Positions 1-8,461 of a DNA stretch of 53,552 bases are shown here, in pieces. A program made the translations under genes and the position numbers. Numbering within the stretch: position 1 is the first letter of the stretch; every line of letters starts with the position of its first letter. The notes beneath the pieces were generated by a model, which was not told the origin of the DNA, made no database searches, and saw only the letters and a list, made by a program, of their open reading frames with translations. Origin of the DNA: Gemmiger sp. (GTDB taxonomy: Bacteria; Bacillota; Clostridia; Oscillospirales; Ruminococcaceae); assembly GCA_028710135.1 (NCBI GenBank), contig JAQUSS010000002.1, positions 1 through 53,552 on the forward strand. The letters are read 5' to 3'.

Positions 1-404
1 CCGCCGGGGGGGCGCAGGGTTTTAGGGTTGGCGGTTGCCTTTGCCGTTTACCCCCGCCGGGCGCAATGGTTGCCTATTCAAATAGGCCCCGGGCCAGGCA
101 AGGTTCGGCAAGAGCAGAGCCCTTGCCCTACGGTTCTAAGGCCAACCACATCACAAACCCAAAGGGCACCAATCTGCCCGCAACGCCCACCTGGCACCCA
201 ACCCCACCTCTGTAGGGCAAGGGCTCTGCTCTTGCCGCCGGGGGGGCGCGGGGTTTTTGGGTTGGCGGTTGCCTTTGCCGTTTGCCCCGCCGGGCGCAAT
301 GGTTGCCTATTCAAATAGGCCCCGGGCCAGGCAAGGTTCGGCAAGAGCAGAGCCCTTGCCCTACGGTTCTAAGGCCAACCCCATCACAAACCCAAAGGGC
401 ACCC
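1..404. repeat. Two direct copies of a ~170-bp intergenic repeat
   Basis: Positions about 1-170 and 235-404 are near-identical direct copies. Each carries the same GC-rich head, an AAATAGG-containing middle and the same tail. A 26-bp core at 106-131 and 339-364 also occurs as a perfect reverse complement at 212-237, between the two copies. The tail block (GCCAACC..CATCACAAACC..) occurs three times, at 141-170, 374-403 and 418-447. No credible gene lies in 1-470. This looks like a dispersed REP-like or miniature element, but copies elsewhere in the genome cannot be seen here. Confidence 0.8.
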
Positions 405-470
405 CGCCAATTTGTGGGCCAACCCCATCACAAACCCAAAGGGTACCAATTTTGGGCCCTCGCCGCCCGT

Positions 471-1802
471 TTACCCGCAGTTTATCTGAATTGTCACAAT
501 CGTGTGGGGGGCAACCTCCAGGGTGGCGGCGGCTTCCTCGCCCAGCATCAGGCTGGCGGGCAGGGGCTTTTCGCTGCGGTTGAGAAGCACCGCGGCAATG
601 CTGCCATCGGTATTTTCAAAGGCGGTAACCTCCAGCTCGGCGGCCCAGCAGCTGCTGGCAATGCGCACCGCGCCCGGGCGGATATACCGGCTAAACTGGC
701 CGATGTACCAGTAGGTTCCCTGCTTGATAAACTCGCCCTTGCCATCCAGCATCAGCGGGGCGGCGCAAAAATTGCCCACATGGTTGGGGCCGCCGGCTTC
801 ATCCAGCAGCAGGTTCCAATCCAAAAATTCTACCGTACCGGCGTTCAAATCGCCCAAAATATCGTGCGCATACATTTCGGCCTTGCCCACCTCGCCACGG
901 TCGGCAAAGCGGCTATATTCCACGCACCCCTCGGTAAAGCACAGCTTTTTCTCGGGCCACAGCTCGGTTGCCAGGGCAACGGCCTCAAAATGGTCGCCCG
1001 AATACCAGTGGAAGGCAATGCCATCAATGGCCGCGCGCCATTCGGGCTTGGCAAAACTGCCGGTGGCACGGCGGAGCAAGGCTTCCTTATTATGGTCCCA
1101 AATCAAAATTTTTACATCGGCAAAGCCCGCTTTATCCAGCGCCGGGCGCAGGTATTCGGCCGCAAAGGCCCCCTCCTCCTCGGCGCTCCAAATGCAGGAA
1201 TCCCAGGTTTGCACGGCCTCCGGCTCGTTTTGCACGGTAAGCTGGCGCACATCAAACCCGGCAGCGCGGTAGCGGCCAACATAGCCAACAATCAAATCGG
1301 CCCAGGCGGCGCGGTATTCGGGCAGCAGCTTGCCGCCGTGGTTCATCTCGCCGTTCGTTTTCATGAAAGCGGGCGGGCTCCAGGGGGAGAGCAACAGCCC
1401 AATGGGGGTTGCGGTTTCGGCCTGGGCCGCGCGCAGCAGCGGCAGCAGGTAGGCTTCGTCCCGCTCCATCGAAAACCCGGTGTCCTCGGGCGTTTCCACC
1501 GCGGCATAGTTGCCCAGCGCAAAATCGCAGCTACCCATATGGGTGCGGCCCAGGGTATAATTCAGCCCGGTGGGGCCGTAGCAGGCCGCCGCAAAGGCTT
1601 TGCGGTGCGGGCCATCCAGCTTGCCCCAATTGTAGCCGGCGGCCTCGGTAAAGGCGCCGCCAAACCCCGCAAAGGTTTGCTTTTTATGCTGGGGGTACAG
1701 GCACACGGCGTGCATCAGGTCGGCGGCCTCGGGGGCGGCAAGGGGTGTTTCCTGCCAGTGGATGCCCTGGGTTAAATCCGTCAAAATTTGCGTAGCTTTC
1801 AT
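471..1802 (-). CDS. GH30-family glycoside hydrolase (copy 1)
   Basis: A 443-aa retaining glycosidase of the glucosylceramidase/GH30 type. The family motif SPWSPPAFMKTNG is present. The acid/base glutamate is E193 in VQNEPEA and the nucleophile is E291 in CFTEGC. There is no signal peptide, so it should act in the cytoplasm on imported beta-glycosides; GH30 members variously cleave beta-glucosides, beta-xylosides, beta-fucosides or beta-1,6-glucan, and the exact substrate cannot be read here. The start has a good upstream site (AGAAGGAGAA). The gene is divergent from the AraC-type regulator at 2021, which probably controls it together with the transporter operon further right. A clear paralog lies at 20853-22190 in another operon; both share the TWDSC and IWDHNKE blocks. 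Confidence 0.9.
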   Translation of the reverse strand: MKATQILTDLTQGIHWQETPLAAPEAADLMHAVCLYPQHKKQTFAGFGGAFTEAAGYNWGKLDGPHRKAFAAACYGPTGLNYTLGRTHMGSCDFALGNYAAVETPEDTGFSMERDEAYLLPLLRAAQAETATPIGLLLSPWSPPAFMKTNGEMNHGGKLLPEYRAAWADLIVGYVGRYRAAGFDVRQLTVQNEPEAVQTWDSCIWSAEEEGAFAAEYLRPALDKAGFADVKILIWDHNKEALLRRATGSFAKPEWRAAIDGIAFHWYSGDHFEAVALATELWPEKKLCFTEGCVEYSRFADRGEVGKAEMYAHDILGDLNAGTVEFLDWNLLLDEAGGPNHVGNFCAAPLMLDGKGEFIKQGTYWYIGQFSRYIRPGAVRIASSCWAAELEVTAFENTDGSIAAVLLNRSEKPLPASLMLGEEAAATLEVAPHTIVTIQINCG

Positions 1803-1849
1803 TCTGTTCTCCTTCTCCCACTATACGGGTGGGTCCGGTAATTGCCCCT

Positions 1850-1858
1850 ATTATACCA
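1850..1858 (-). promoter_or_regulatory. Extended -10 promoter of the GH30 gene
   Basis: On the minus strand the sequence reads TGGTATAAT, a perfect -10 hexamer (1855-1850) with a TG extension. No recognisable -35 hexamer lies 16-18 bp upstream, which would fit activation by the divergent AraC-type regulator. The AT-rich stretch 1880-1920 is a candidate operator area. Confidence 0.5.
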
Positions 1859-1950
1859 AAACCCCCTCCCAAACATCTATACATATTTTTTAAAAATGGT
1901 GTTCAATTTTTAAAAGACCCCCCACAATTTTCCCTTCCGGGGGCAAAACG

Positions 1951-1979
1951 TTGACATCCGCCGCGGTATTGTTTATCAT
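1951..1979 (+). promoter_or_regulatory. Sigma-A promoter of the AraC-type regulator
   Basis: TTGACA at 1951-1956, a 17-bp spacer, and TATCAT at 1974-1979, about 40 bp before the regulator start codon. The near-consensus elements suggest constitutive expression of the regulator. Confidence 0.75.
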
Positions 1980-2020
1980 AAACCCAAAGATACCCCAACA
2001 AGAACAGGAGCCTGAACCTT

Positions 2021-4318
2021 ATGCAGCAAGTTGATAAAAAGCAGAATACCGGCCGGTGGTCGGTGCGCCACGGCTGGTTTTTTTCCTATCTGCTGGTGTT
2101 GGCAGTGCCCCTGGTTCTTTGCCTGCTGCTCTACGCCTATACCTCGCACGTTATCACCCAGGAATCCCAGCGTATCTACGGCTCCTCGCTTGAGCAGGTG
2201 CGCATTGATTTGGATGCCTATGTGGAGGAAATCAACCAGGTGCTGGAGCAGATGCTGATGGATAAATCCATCCAGCTGGCAACCCACATCAAAGAAAAAG
2301 CCACCCCCAAAGAGCAGCTAAACCTGATTGATGCCGAGGATAGCCTAAACAGCTTACAGGTCAGCCACCCGCACATCAGCTCGCTTTTTGTGGCGCTCAA
2401 CCGCCCCGATACCGTCATCAGCACCAAGGGCCACATGAGCCAAACGCTGTTTTACCAGCTTTACTGCCAATCGGCCGGCATGACGGAGAATCAGTTCCGG
2501 GCACAGGTGCGGGCCAAGCACCCCAACTGGGATATGGTGCCCCTTACCCGCAACGATGGCAGCGTGCTGCTGCTGTTTATGCGCACCACCATGGATACCG
2601 GGCTGGGCAGCAGCAACGCCACCGCCGTGGTGGCCATTGAGCAAACCATTTTTCAGCAGCGGCTGGCCCAGTTCCAGTGGGATAAGCGCTTAAACCTCTA
2701 TGTTGTGCGCCCGGACGATATGGTAATTTGCCACACCGGCACCCGTGCCGCCAGCGGGCTAAGCTATGCCAATTTGAAGGAGAGCGCCAATTTTTCCTTC
2801 GTGCAGCAGGGCGGTATGCTGGTGCGCACCTCCAAACAATCGCAGTGGCGGTACCTGCTGCTGGCCGATACCGACCTTTTGCTGCAAAACGCCCGCACCA
2901 CCCAGGGCTACACCTTTTTGGGGATGCTCTTCTGCCTGCTGCTGGGCTTGTTCCTTTCCATCCGGCTTACCAAATACAACTACGGCCCGCTCCACCGGCT
3001 GGTGGGGTTATACGCCCCCAAGGCGGGGGAGGCCCCCACCCTGCCCCAAAGCAAAAACGAGTACGAGCAGCTTGACCATTATGTGCAGCAGTTTTTCCGG
3101 GAGAAGGGGGACGCACAGCACGAGCTGTGGAACAGCCAGCAGATGCTGCACAAATACTACCTGTATTCCCTCTTGGAGCATCCACAGTCCTGGACGCGAA
3201 CCGCCCACCCCGCCGGGCAGGCGGCTTTACAGCTGCCCGGCCCCTGCTATATTGCCGTTTTGTTTTTAAACCCCCTGCCGCCCCTTGGCAGCGCCACCGA
3301 GGAAGAAAACCGCTCCTATGTTTTAACGCAGTTTGCCATTTTAAATATTTTTCAGGATGTTGCGGGCCACCACTTCACCCTGGAAACCACCGATATGGGC
3401 GAAACCGCCACCGCCATCCTCAGCCTGCCCGATTTATCGGACGCATGGCAAAAGCAGCTTGCCGAGGATATCCAATTTACCGAGCAGCGCATCCAGGAAT
3501 ATTTCCACCTGAATGTAACGGCGGCCATGGGCAGCCCCCACCGGGGCGATAACGCCATCCATCGCTCCTACACCGAGGCACTGGAGGCACTGGCCTGCCT
3601 GCGCGCGGGCGAGGATGCCGATATCATGAGCTACGAGGAGGTGCGCGATGCCCGCCACGCCTACCCCTTCACCCTGGAAACCGAGCACAAAATGTTAGAT
3701 TTGATGGCCGCCGGCAGCACCGAGAACGTGGCCAAGCTGATACGGCAGGTGTTCCCCATCACGGGGGCGGAGGCCATTGTTTCGCCCTCCATCCAAAAAT
3801 GCCTGGTGTACGATATCACCGCCGCGCTGATTAAGGGCGCCAACGATGTGGGCGTAACCGATTTGGGGGATATCCAGTTTATCCAGTTTGAGCATATTAC
3901 CGCGCCCGAGCTGCTGCAATACCTGCTGGATACCGCCGCCCTACTGTGCGAGAAGGTGCGCCATATCCGGGCCGAAAGTACCCTGGCCACCCAGCTTTGC
4001 CACAGCGTGCAGGCCTATATCCGGGAAAATTACCAGGATGCCGATTTAAATATCTCCCAAACGGGGCTACATTTTAACATCACCCCGGCCTACCTTTCGG
4101 CCATTTTCAAGCGCGAAACCGGCTCCAGCCTGCTGGGCTACATCAACGAGGTACGCCTGAAGGCCGCCAAGGAGCTGCTGCTCCAGGGGGTTTCGGTGGT
4201 GCAGATTGCCGAGCGGGTCGGCTTTCGGGATAGTGGCTCCTTAATACGGGTATTCAAAAAAGATACCGGCCTTACCCCCGGCCAGTACAAAGCGGCCCAC
4301 ACCGGCCGCGGGGGGTAA
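2021..4318 (+). CDS. Membrane-anchored AraC-family regulator with extracellular sensor
   Basis: A 765-aa one-component sensor-regulator. Transmembrane helix 1 lies at about residues 19-41. An extracellular sensor region of roughly 250 residues follows, then helix 2 at about 297-317, a long cytoplasmic linker, and a C-terminal AraC-type double helix-turn-helix at about 660-760 (ITPAYLSAIFKRETG and SVVQIAERVGFRDSGSL). Proteins of this architecture in Firmicutes sense extracellular sugars, sometimes through the binding protein, and activate a neighbouring uptake operon. The neighbours fit: the binding-protein/permease operon begins 0.5 kb downstream and a GH30 gene is divergent. The start codon follows an AGGAG site by about 10 bases. 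The ligand is unknown. Confidence 0.88.
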   Translation: MQQVDKKQNTGRWSVRHGWFFSYLLVLAVPLVLCLLLYAYTSHVITQESQRIYGSSLEQVRIDLDAYVEEINQVLEQMLMDKSIQLATHIKEKATPKEQLNLIDAEDSLNSLQVSHPHISSLFVALNRPDTVISTKGHMSQTLFYQLYCQSAGMTENQFRAQVRAKHPNWDMVPLTRNDGSVLLLFMRTTMDTGLGSSNATAVVAIEQTIFQQRLAQFQWDKRLNLYVVRPDDMVICHTGTRAASGLSYANLKESANFSFVQQGGMLVRTSKQSQWRYLLLADTDLLLQNARTTQGYTFLGMLFCLLLGLFLSIRLTKYNYGPLHRLVGLYAPKAGEAPTLPQSKNEYEQLDHYVQQFFREKGDAQHELWNSQQMLHKYYLYSLLEHPQSWTRTAHPAGQAALQLPGPCYIAVLFLNPLPPLGSATEEENRSYVLTQFAILNIFQDVAGHHFTLETTDMGETATAILSLPDLSDAWQKQLAEDIQFTEQRIQEYFHLNVTAAMGSPHRGDNAIHRSYTEALEALACLRAGEDADIMSYEEVRDARHAYPFTLETEHKMLDLMAAGSTENVAKLIRQVFPITGAEAIVSPSIQKCLVYDITAALIKGANDVGVTDLGDIQFIQFEHITAPELLQYLLDTAALLCEKVRHIRAESTLATQLCHSVQAYIRENYQDADLNISQTGLHFNITPAYLSAIFKRETGSSLLGYINEVRLKAAKELLLQGVSVVQIAERVGFRDSGSLIRVFKKDTGLTPGQYKAAHTGRGG

Positions 4319-4410
4319 ACCACAAACCGCCCAAAAGCAACGCCTTTGCCACCCGCCACGCGGCTTAAAACGCCGCCGCGCTTGGCGGCTACCGCTTTTT
4401 GGGCCGTTTG

Positions 4411-4453
4411 GCAAACAGGCAGCGCCACAAACCGTTGGGCGCTGCCTGTTTTT
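4411..4453 (+). terminator. Rho-independent terminator after the regulator
   Basis: A 14-bp perfect stem, AAACAGGCAGCGCC (4413-4426) with its complement (4438-4451), followed by a T-run to 4453. It separates the regulator gene from the lipoprotein operon, so the operon needs its own promoter. Confidence 0.85.
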
Positions 4454-4817
4454 GTGGGTGTTGGCGGGCCACCGGCCAGCAAGGCGTTTTTTACAAAATG
4501 CACAAGAACGCCGGTTTTCAGCTGTGCATTTTCACAGCATTGTTTTTGGATTTTTAAGAATTGCCAATAAATTCGCGGTATTTCACATCCCATTTTTGGA
4601 ATATTGCATACGTTTTTGAGTTTATTTCTATTTTTTAGCCGTGCCGCCTATGCTAGGCTTAATGCACGGAACCAAGGCAGCCTGCCGCAGGACGTCATGT
4701 GTGCAGGTGGCATTACCGGTTCATTGCCTGCCCAAGCGCAGCACCCGGTTCAAGTGAACCAAAACAAGCTTAACCCACGCCAAACAAGCTTAAATGAAGG
4801 AGTTGGAACACATTTTT
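4454..4817 (+). promoter_or_regulatory. Long regulatory leader of the system 1 uptake operon
   Basis: A 364-bp gene-free stretch. It holds overlapping inverted repeats: ATGCACA (4498-4504) with TGTGCAT (4523-4529), and GCTGTG (4521-4526) with CACAGC (4533-4538). Candidate -10 elements are TATGCT at 4649-4654 and an AT-rich area near 4623; neither has a good -35. Further down are the palindrome GGTTCA-AG-TGAACC (4747-4760) and the direct repeats AAACAAGCTTAA at 4762-4773 and 4782-4793, just before the ribosome site. I see no known riboswitch. The region is likely to be the target of the AraC-type regulator at 2021. Confidence 0.5.
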
Positions 4818-6464
4818 ATGAAAAAGAACACTGGAAAGAAAGCACTTGCCCTCTTGAGCGCTTCTGCCCTTTCGGCCACCATGTTGGCCGGCTGCGGCGG
4901 CGCCGCCCCCGCAAGCTCCGCCCCGGCTGCCTCTACCGATAGCACCGCGGTTTCTACCGCCGAGGGTGCCGAATTTTCCTACCCGATGTCGGGCGACCAT
5001 GCCATCACTTACTGGACAACCCTCAACGAGATTATGTCCTCCGATTATTCTAATATGGGCGATTCCCCGTTTGGCAAGGGCCTGATGGAACGCACCGGCG
5101 TGAACATCACCTTCCAGCACCCGCCTACGGGTCAGGGCGATGAGCAGTTCAACCTGATTCTTGCGGACGGCGATTTGCCCGATGTGATGGAATACCACTG
5201 GATGGACTACCCGGGCGGCCCCGAAAAGGCGATTGCCGATGGCAACATCCTGGCGCTCAACGATATTATTGACCAGTATTGCCCCAACCTGAAAGCCTAC
5301 CTTGCCGCCAACCCCGAAGCGGACCGCCAGGCCAAAACGGATGATGGCAACTATTATATGTTCCCCTTTATCCGCGGCGATGATGCGCTGCGGGTGACCA
5401 TTGGCTTGATGATCCGCCAGGACTGGCTGACCGAGCTGGGCCTGGAGATGCCCACCACCATGGACGAATGGCACGATGTGCTGACCGCCTTTAAAGAGAA
5501 AAAGGGCGCTGCCGCCCCCTTCTGCTACGAGTACAAGATGGGCAGCTTGACCGATGTGCTGCCCTTCCAGTTTGCCTACAACACCACCAAAAAGTTCTAC
5601 GTGGGCGATGACGGCATGGTACATTTTGGTGCCGCCGAACAGAATTTTAAAGATTTTCTTACCACCATGCACCAGTGGTACAGCGAAGGGCTGATTGATG
5701 CCGATATCGCCACCCAGGAGTTTGACCAGGTAAGTGCCAAGATGAGCAACGGCACCGCCGGTGCCTCCTGTGGCTGGGCGGGCAGCCGTATGGGCGTGTG
5801 GAGCAACGCCGCCCTTGCCACCGACCCCAACTACGACCTGGAGCCCTGCCCGGTGCCCACCCTGAACAAGGGCGAAACCGCCAAGATGGGCCCCATTGAG
5901 AACGTTGTGCCCAACCAGGGCGGCGTTGCCATTACCACCAGCTGCAAGGACATTGAGGCCGCGGCCCGTATGCTGGATTGGGCCTACAGCGATGAAGGCC
6001 ATATGTACTACAACTTTGGTGTGGAGGGCGTAAGCTACAACATGGAGAACGGCGAGCCCGTTTACACCGACCTAATCCTGAAAAACCCCGATGGCAAAAG
6101 CATTGCCAACGCCATGGTAGATAACATCCGTGGCAACTACAATGGCCCCTTTGTGCAGGATGTGCGCTATCTTTCGCAGTATTACACCCTGGCTGGGCAA
6201 AAGGTTTCCAACGCCACCTGGCTGGTGAAGAGCGCCGCCAAGTACGCGCTGCCCCCCATCACCCCCACCGCCGAGGAGAGCGAGCAGTTTGCCGCCATCA
6301 TGAACGAGGTAAACACCTACCGTGATGAGATGATCCTCAAATACATCCTGGGCACCGAAAACCTCGATACCTTCGACGATTTTGTTGCCACCATGAACAG
6401 CATGGGCCTGGACAAGGCGCTGGAGATTGAAAACGCAGCCTTAACACGCTACAACGCAAGATAA
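4818..6464 (+). CDS. Extracellular solute-binding lipoprotein (system 1)
   Basis: A 548-aa sugar-type ABC binding protein related to the LplA group. The N-terminus is a lipoprotein signal with lipobox LAGC and Cys26 as the acylated residue, followed by an Ala/Ser/Thr-rich linker that holds it off the membrane. I chose ATG 4818 because it begins the classic Lys-rich signal; an in-frame ATG at 4794 lies in front of the AAGGAG site. The protein should capture an oligosaccharide outside the cell and deliver it to the permeases at 6564 and 7555. A large hairpin follows the gene. Confidence 0.9.
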   Translation: MKKNTGKKALALLSASALSATMLAGCGGAAPASSAPAASTDSTAVSTAEGAEFSYPMSGDHAITYWTTLNEIMSSDYSNMGDSPFGKGLMERTGVNITFQHPPTGQGDEQFNLILADGDLPDVMEYHWMDYPGGPEKAIADGNILALNDIIDQYCPNLKAYLAANPEADRQAKTDDGNYYMFPFIRGDDALRVTIGLMIRQDWLTELGLEMPTTMDEWHDVLTAFKEKKGAAAPFCYEYKMGSLTDVLPFQFAYNTTKKFYVGDDGMVHFGAAEQNFKDFLTTMHQWYSEGLIDADIATQEFDQVSAKMSNGTAGASCGWAGSRMGVWSNAALATDPNYDLEPCPVPTLNKGETAKMGPIENVVPNQGGVAITTSCKDIEAAARMLDWAYSDEGHMYYNFGVEGVSYNMENGEPVYTDLILKNPDGKSIANAMVDNIRGNYNGPFVQDVRYLSQYYTLAGQKVSNATWLVKSAAKYALPPITPTAEESEQFAAIMNEVNTYRDEMILKYILGTENLDTFDDFVATMNSMGLDKALEIENAALTRYNAR

Positions 6465-6479
6465 GTTTGCCTAAACAGG

Positions 6480-6538
6480 CTGGGCAAATGGGGCGGGCCC
6501 TGTGTAATGGATGCACGGCCCGCCCCAGCTTTTGCCCC
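6480..6538 (+). terminator. Intercistronic hairpin after lipoprotein 1
   Basis: Arms GGGGCGGGCC (6490-6499) and GGCCCGCCCC (6517-6526), extended by GGGCAAA (6482-6488) pairing with TTTGCCC (6531-6537). There is no long T-run, so it is more likely an mRNA-stabilising or partial-termination structure than a full stop. Confidence 0.65.
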
Positions 6539-6563
6539 GCCCACGCACTAAGAGGTGATTTTT

Positions 6564-7541
6564 ATGAAGCAAGCCACACCCGAAGCCCTTGCCACGGCAA
6601 CCAAAACCGCCAAGGCGCCCAAGCACCTGCACAGCTTCGGCTACCGTGCCCGCAAGGATATGCAGCGCAACTGGGAGCTTTACCTGCTGGTGCTGCCCGT
6701 GCTAATTTTTTACTTTTTGTTCTGCTACAAGCCGATGTACGGCGCGCTGATTGCCTTTCAAAACTACAAGCCCGCGCTGGGTTTTGCGGGCAGCCCCTGG
6801 GTTGGGTTTGATAACTTTATCCGCTTTTTTACCAGCCCGTTCTTTGGGCGGCTTGTCAAAAACACGCTGTTTTTAAGCTTTGAGCTGCTGATTTTCGGCT
6901 TTCCCGCCCCCATTATTTTGGCGCTGCTTTTGAACGAGCTGCACGCCGGGCCGTTCAAAAAAACCATCCAAACGGTCACCTACCTGCCCCACTTTATCTC
7001 CATCATTGTGGTGGCCGGTATGCTTACAGATTTTTGCATGAGCACCGGCCTCATCAACGATATCATTGTATTTTTTGGGGGTGCGCGCAGCCCGCTGCTG
7101 CAAAACCCCGCGCTGTACCGCACCATCTACATCCTTTCGGATATCTGGCAGCAGATTGGCTGGGGCTCCATCATCTATCTTTCGGCCCTATCGGGGGTGG
7201 ATGCCCAGCTGTACGATGCCGCCTCGATTGATGGCGCGGGCCGCTTCCAAAAGCTGCTCAATGTCACCCTGCCCAGCATCATGCCCACCATCGTTATCAT
7301 GTTTATCCTGCGCATTGGCTCCTTGATGAGCATCGGGTACGAAAAAACCATCCTGCTGTACAACCCCTCCACCTACGAAACCGCCGATATTATCTCCTCC
7401 TACGTCTACCGTGTCGGCATCCTGGAACAAGGTTGGAGCTATTCCACGGCAATCGGCCTGTTCAATTCCGTTGTCAACCTGATTTTGCTGCTGATTGCCA
7501 ACCGGTTAAGCAAAAAGTTGACCGAAACCAGCCTTTGGTAA
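6564..7541 (+). CDS. ABC sugar permease, LplB type (system 1)
   Basis: A 325-aa inner-membrane permease with about six membrane helices. It carries the cytoplasmic EAA-type loop that docks the ATPase, visible as AASIDGAGRFQKLLNVTLP. ATG 6564 follows an AGAGGTGA site; a GTG at 6555 overlaps that site and is less likely. It pairs with the permease at 7555 to form the import channel for the lipoprotein's ligand. No ATPase gene is present in the operon, as is usual for this family, which borrows an MsmX-like ATPase. Confidence 0.92.
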   Translation: MKQATPEALATATKTAKAPKHLHSFGYRARKDMQRNWELYLLVLPVLIFYFLFCYKPMYGALIAFQNYKPALGFAGSPWVGFDNFIRFFTSPFFGRLVKNTLFLSFELLIFGFPAPIILALLLNELHAGPFKKTIQTVTYLPHFISIIVVAGMLTDFCMSTGLINDIIVFFGGARSPLLQNPALYRTIYILSDIWQQIGWGSIIYLSALSGVDAQLYDAASIDGAGRFQKLLNVTLPSIMPTIVIMFILRIGSLMSIGYEKTILLYNPSTYETADIISSYVYRVGILEQGWSYSTAIGLFNSVVNLILLLIANRLSKKLTETSLW

Positions 7542-7554
7542 GGAGGAATTTACC

Positions 7555-8448
7555 ATGGATCAAAGCGTTAAAATCAAACAAACGCGCGGTGAGAAGGTCT
7601 TTAATGTCTTCAACGTTGTTCTGCTCACCCTGCTTGCCATCATCTGCTTATACCCCATGCTCTATGTGGCGTTTGCCTCCTTAAGCGATAGCACCCGCCT
7701 TACCCAGCACACCGGCCTGCTGTTGTGGCCGCAGGGGTTCAGCTTTGCCGCCTTTGAGCGGGTGTGTAAAATCCCCATGATTGCCCGCGGCTACCTAAAC
7801 CCCATGTTTGTATTGGTGGTGGGGGTCTGCTTGCAGCTGATCATGACCATCTTGGCTGCCTACTTTCTCTCCCGCCGCAACGTCATGTTCCGCAAGCCCA
7901 TCATGATGCTAATCACCTTCACCATGTTCTTTTCCGGCGGCATGATTCCCTTCTACTTTACGCTCAAGGATTTGCACCTGACCAACTCCCTTTGGGGGCT
8001 GATTATCCCCTTCATGGTAAGCACCTACAACCTGATTATCCTGCGCACCTCCTTTGAGGCCATCCCCGAAAGCCTGATTGAGGCCGCCCGCATTGACGGC
8101 GCGGGCCATCTGCGGGTGCTGTTCTCCATCGTTCTCCCCCTCTCCAAGGCCATTTTGGCCGTTATGGTGCTCTACTACGGTGTCAGCATCTGGAACGGTT
8201 GGTTCTGGGCCTCCACCATTTTGCGTGACCGTGAAATGTACCCCCTGCAAGTCATCCTGCGCGAGATTTTGCTCCAAAACAGCACCTCCAGCATGACGGG
8301 CGGCGCGGGTGCCGGCGATACCGAATCGGTCGCGGCCACCGTCAAGTATGCCACCATCATGGTGGCCACCCTGCCCATCCTCTGCGTTTACCCGTTCTTA
8401 CAAAAGTATTTTGCGGCCGGCGTAATGGTCGGCGCGGTAAAAGAATAA
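7555..8448 (+). CDS. ABC sugar permease, YtcP/LplC type (system 1)
   Basis: A 297-aa second permease subunit with about six membrane helices. Its EAA loop reads EAARIDGAGHLRVLFSIVLP and it ends with the family-typical VMVGAVKE. The start follows AAGGAGGAA at ideal spacing, 13 bp after the first permease. It is co-transcribed with the lipoprotein, its partner permease and the downstream glycosidases. Confidence 0.92.
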   Translation: MDQSVKIKQTRGEKVFNVFNVVLLTLLAIICLYPMLYVAFASLSDSTRLTQHTGLLLWPQGFSFAAFERVCKIPMIARGYLNPMFVLVVGVCLQLIMTILAAYFLSRRNVMFRKPIMMLITFTMFFSGGMIPFYFTLKDLHLTNSLWGLIIPFMVSTYNLIILRTSFEAIPESLIEAARIDGAGHLRVLFSIVLPLSKAILAVMVLYYGVSIWNGWFWASTILRDREMYPLQVILREILLQNSTSSMTGGAGAGDTESVAATVKYATIMVATLPILCVYPFLQKYFAAGVMVGAVKE

Positions 8449-8461
8449 GGAGTGTAACACC

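Noticed and set aside
28-583. Several short frames on both strands at the left edge
   Set aside because: They run through the direct repeats and end inside the GH30 gene; repeat copies give the same peptides in different frames.
282-1775. Plus-strand 497-aa open frame
   Set aside because: Antisense to the GH30 gene, which has both catalytic motifs; a GC-rich genome commonly gives long antisense frames. The translated product has no recognisable domain.
4454-4817. Long leader considered as a riboswitch
   Set aside because: I could not match it to any known aptamer pattern; palindromes and repeats fit protein binding better.
4770-6002. Minus-strand 410-aa open frame
   Set aside because: Antisense to the lipoprotein gene; low-complexity Gly/His/Val-rich product without motifs.
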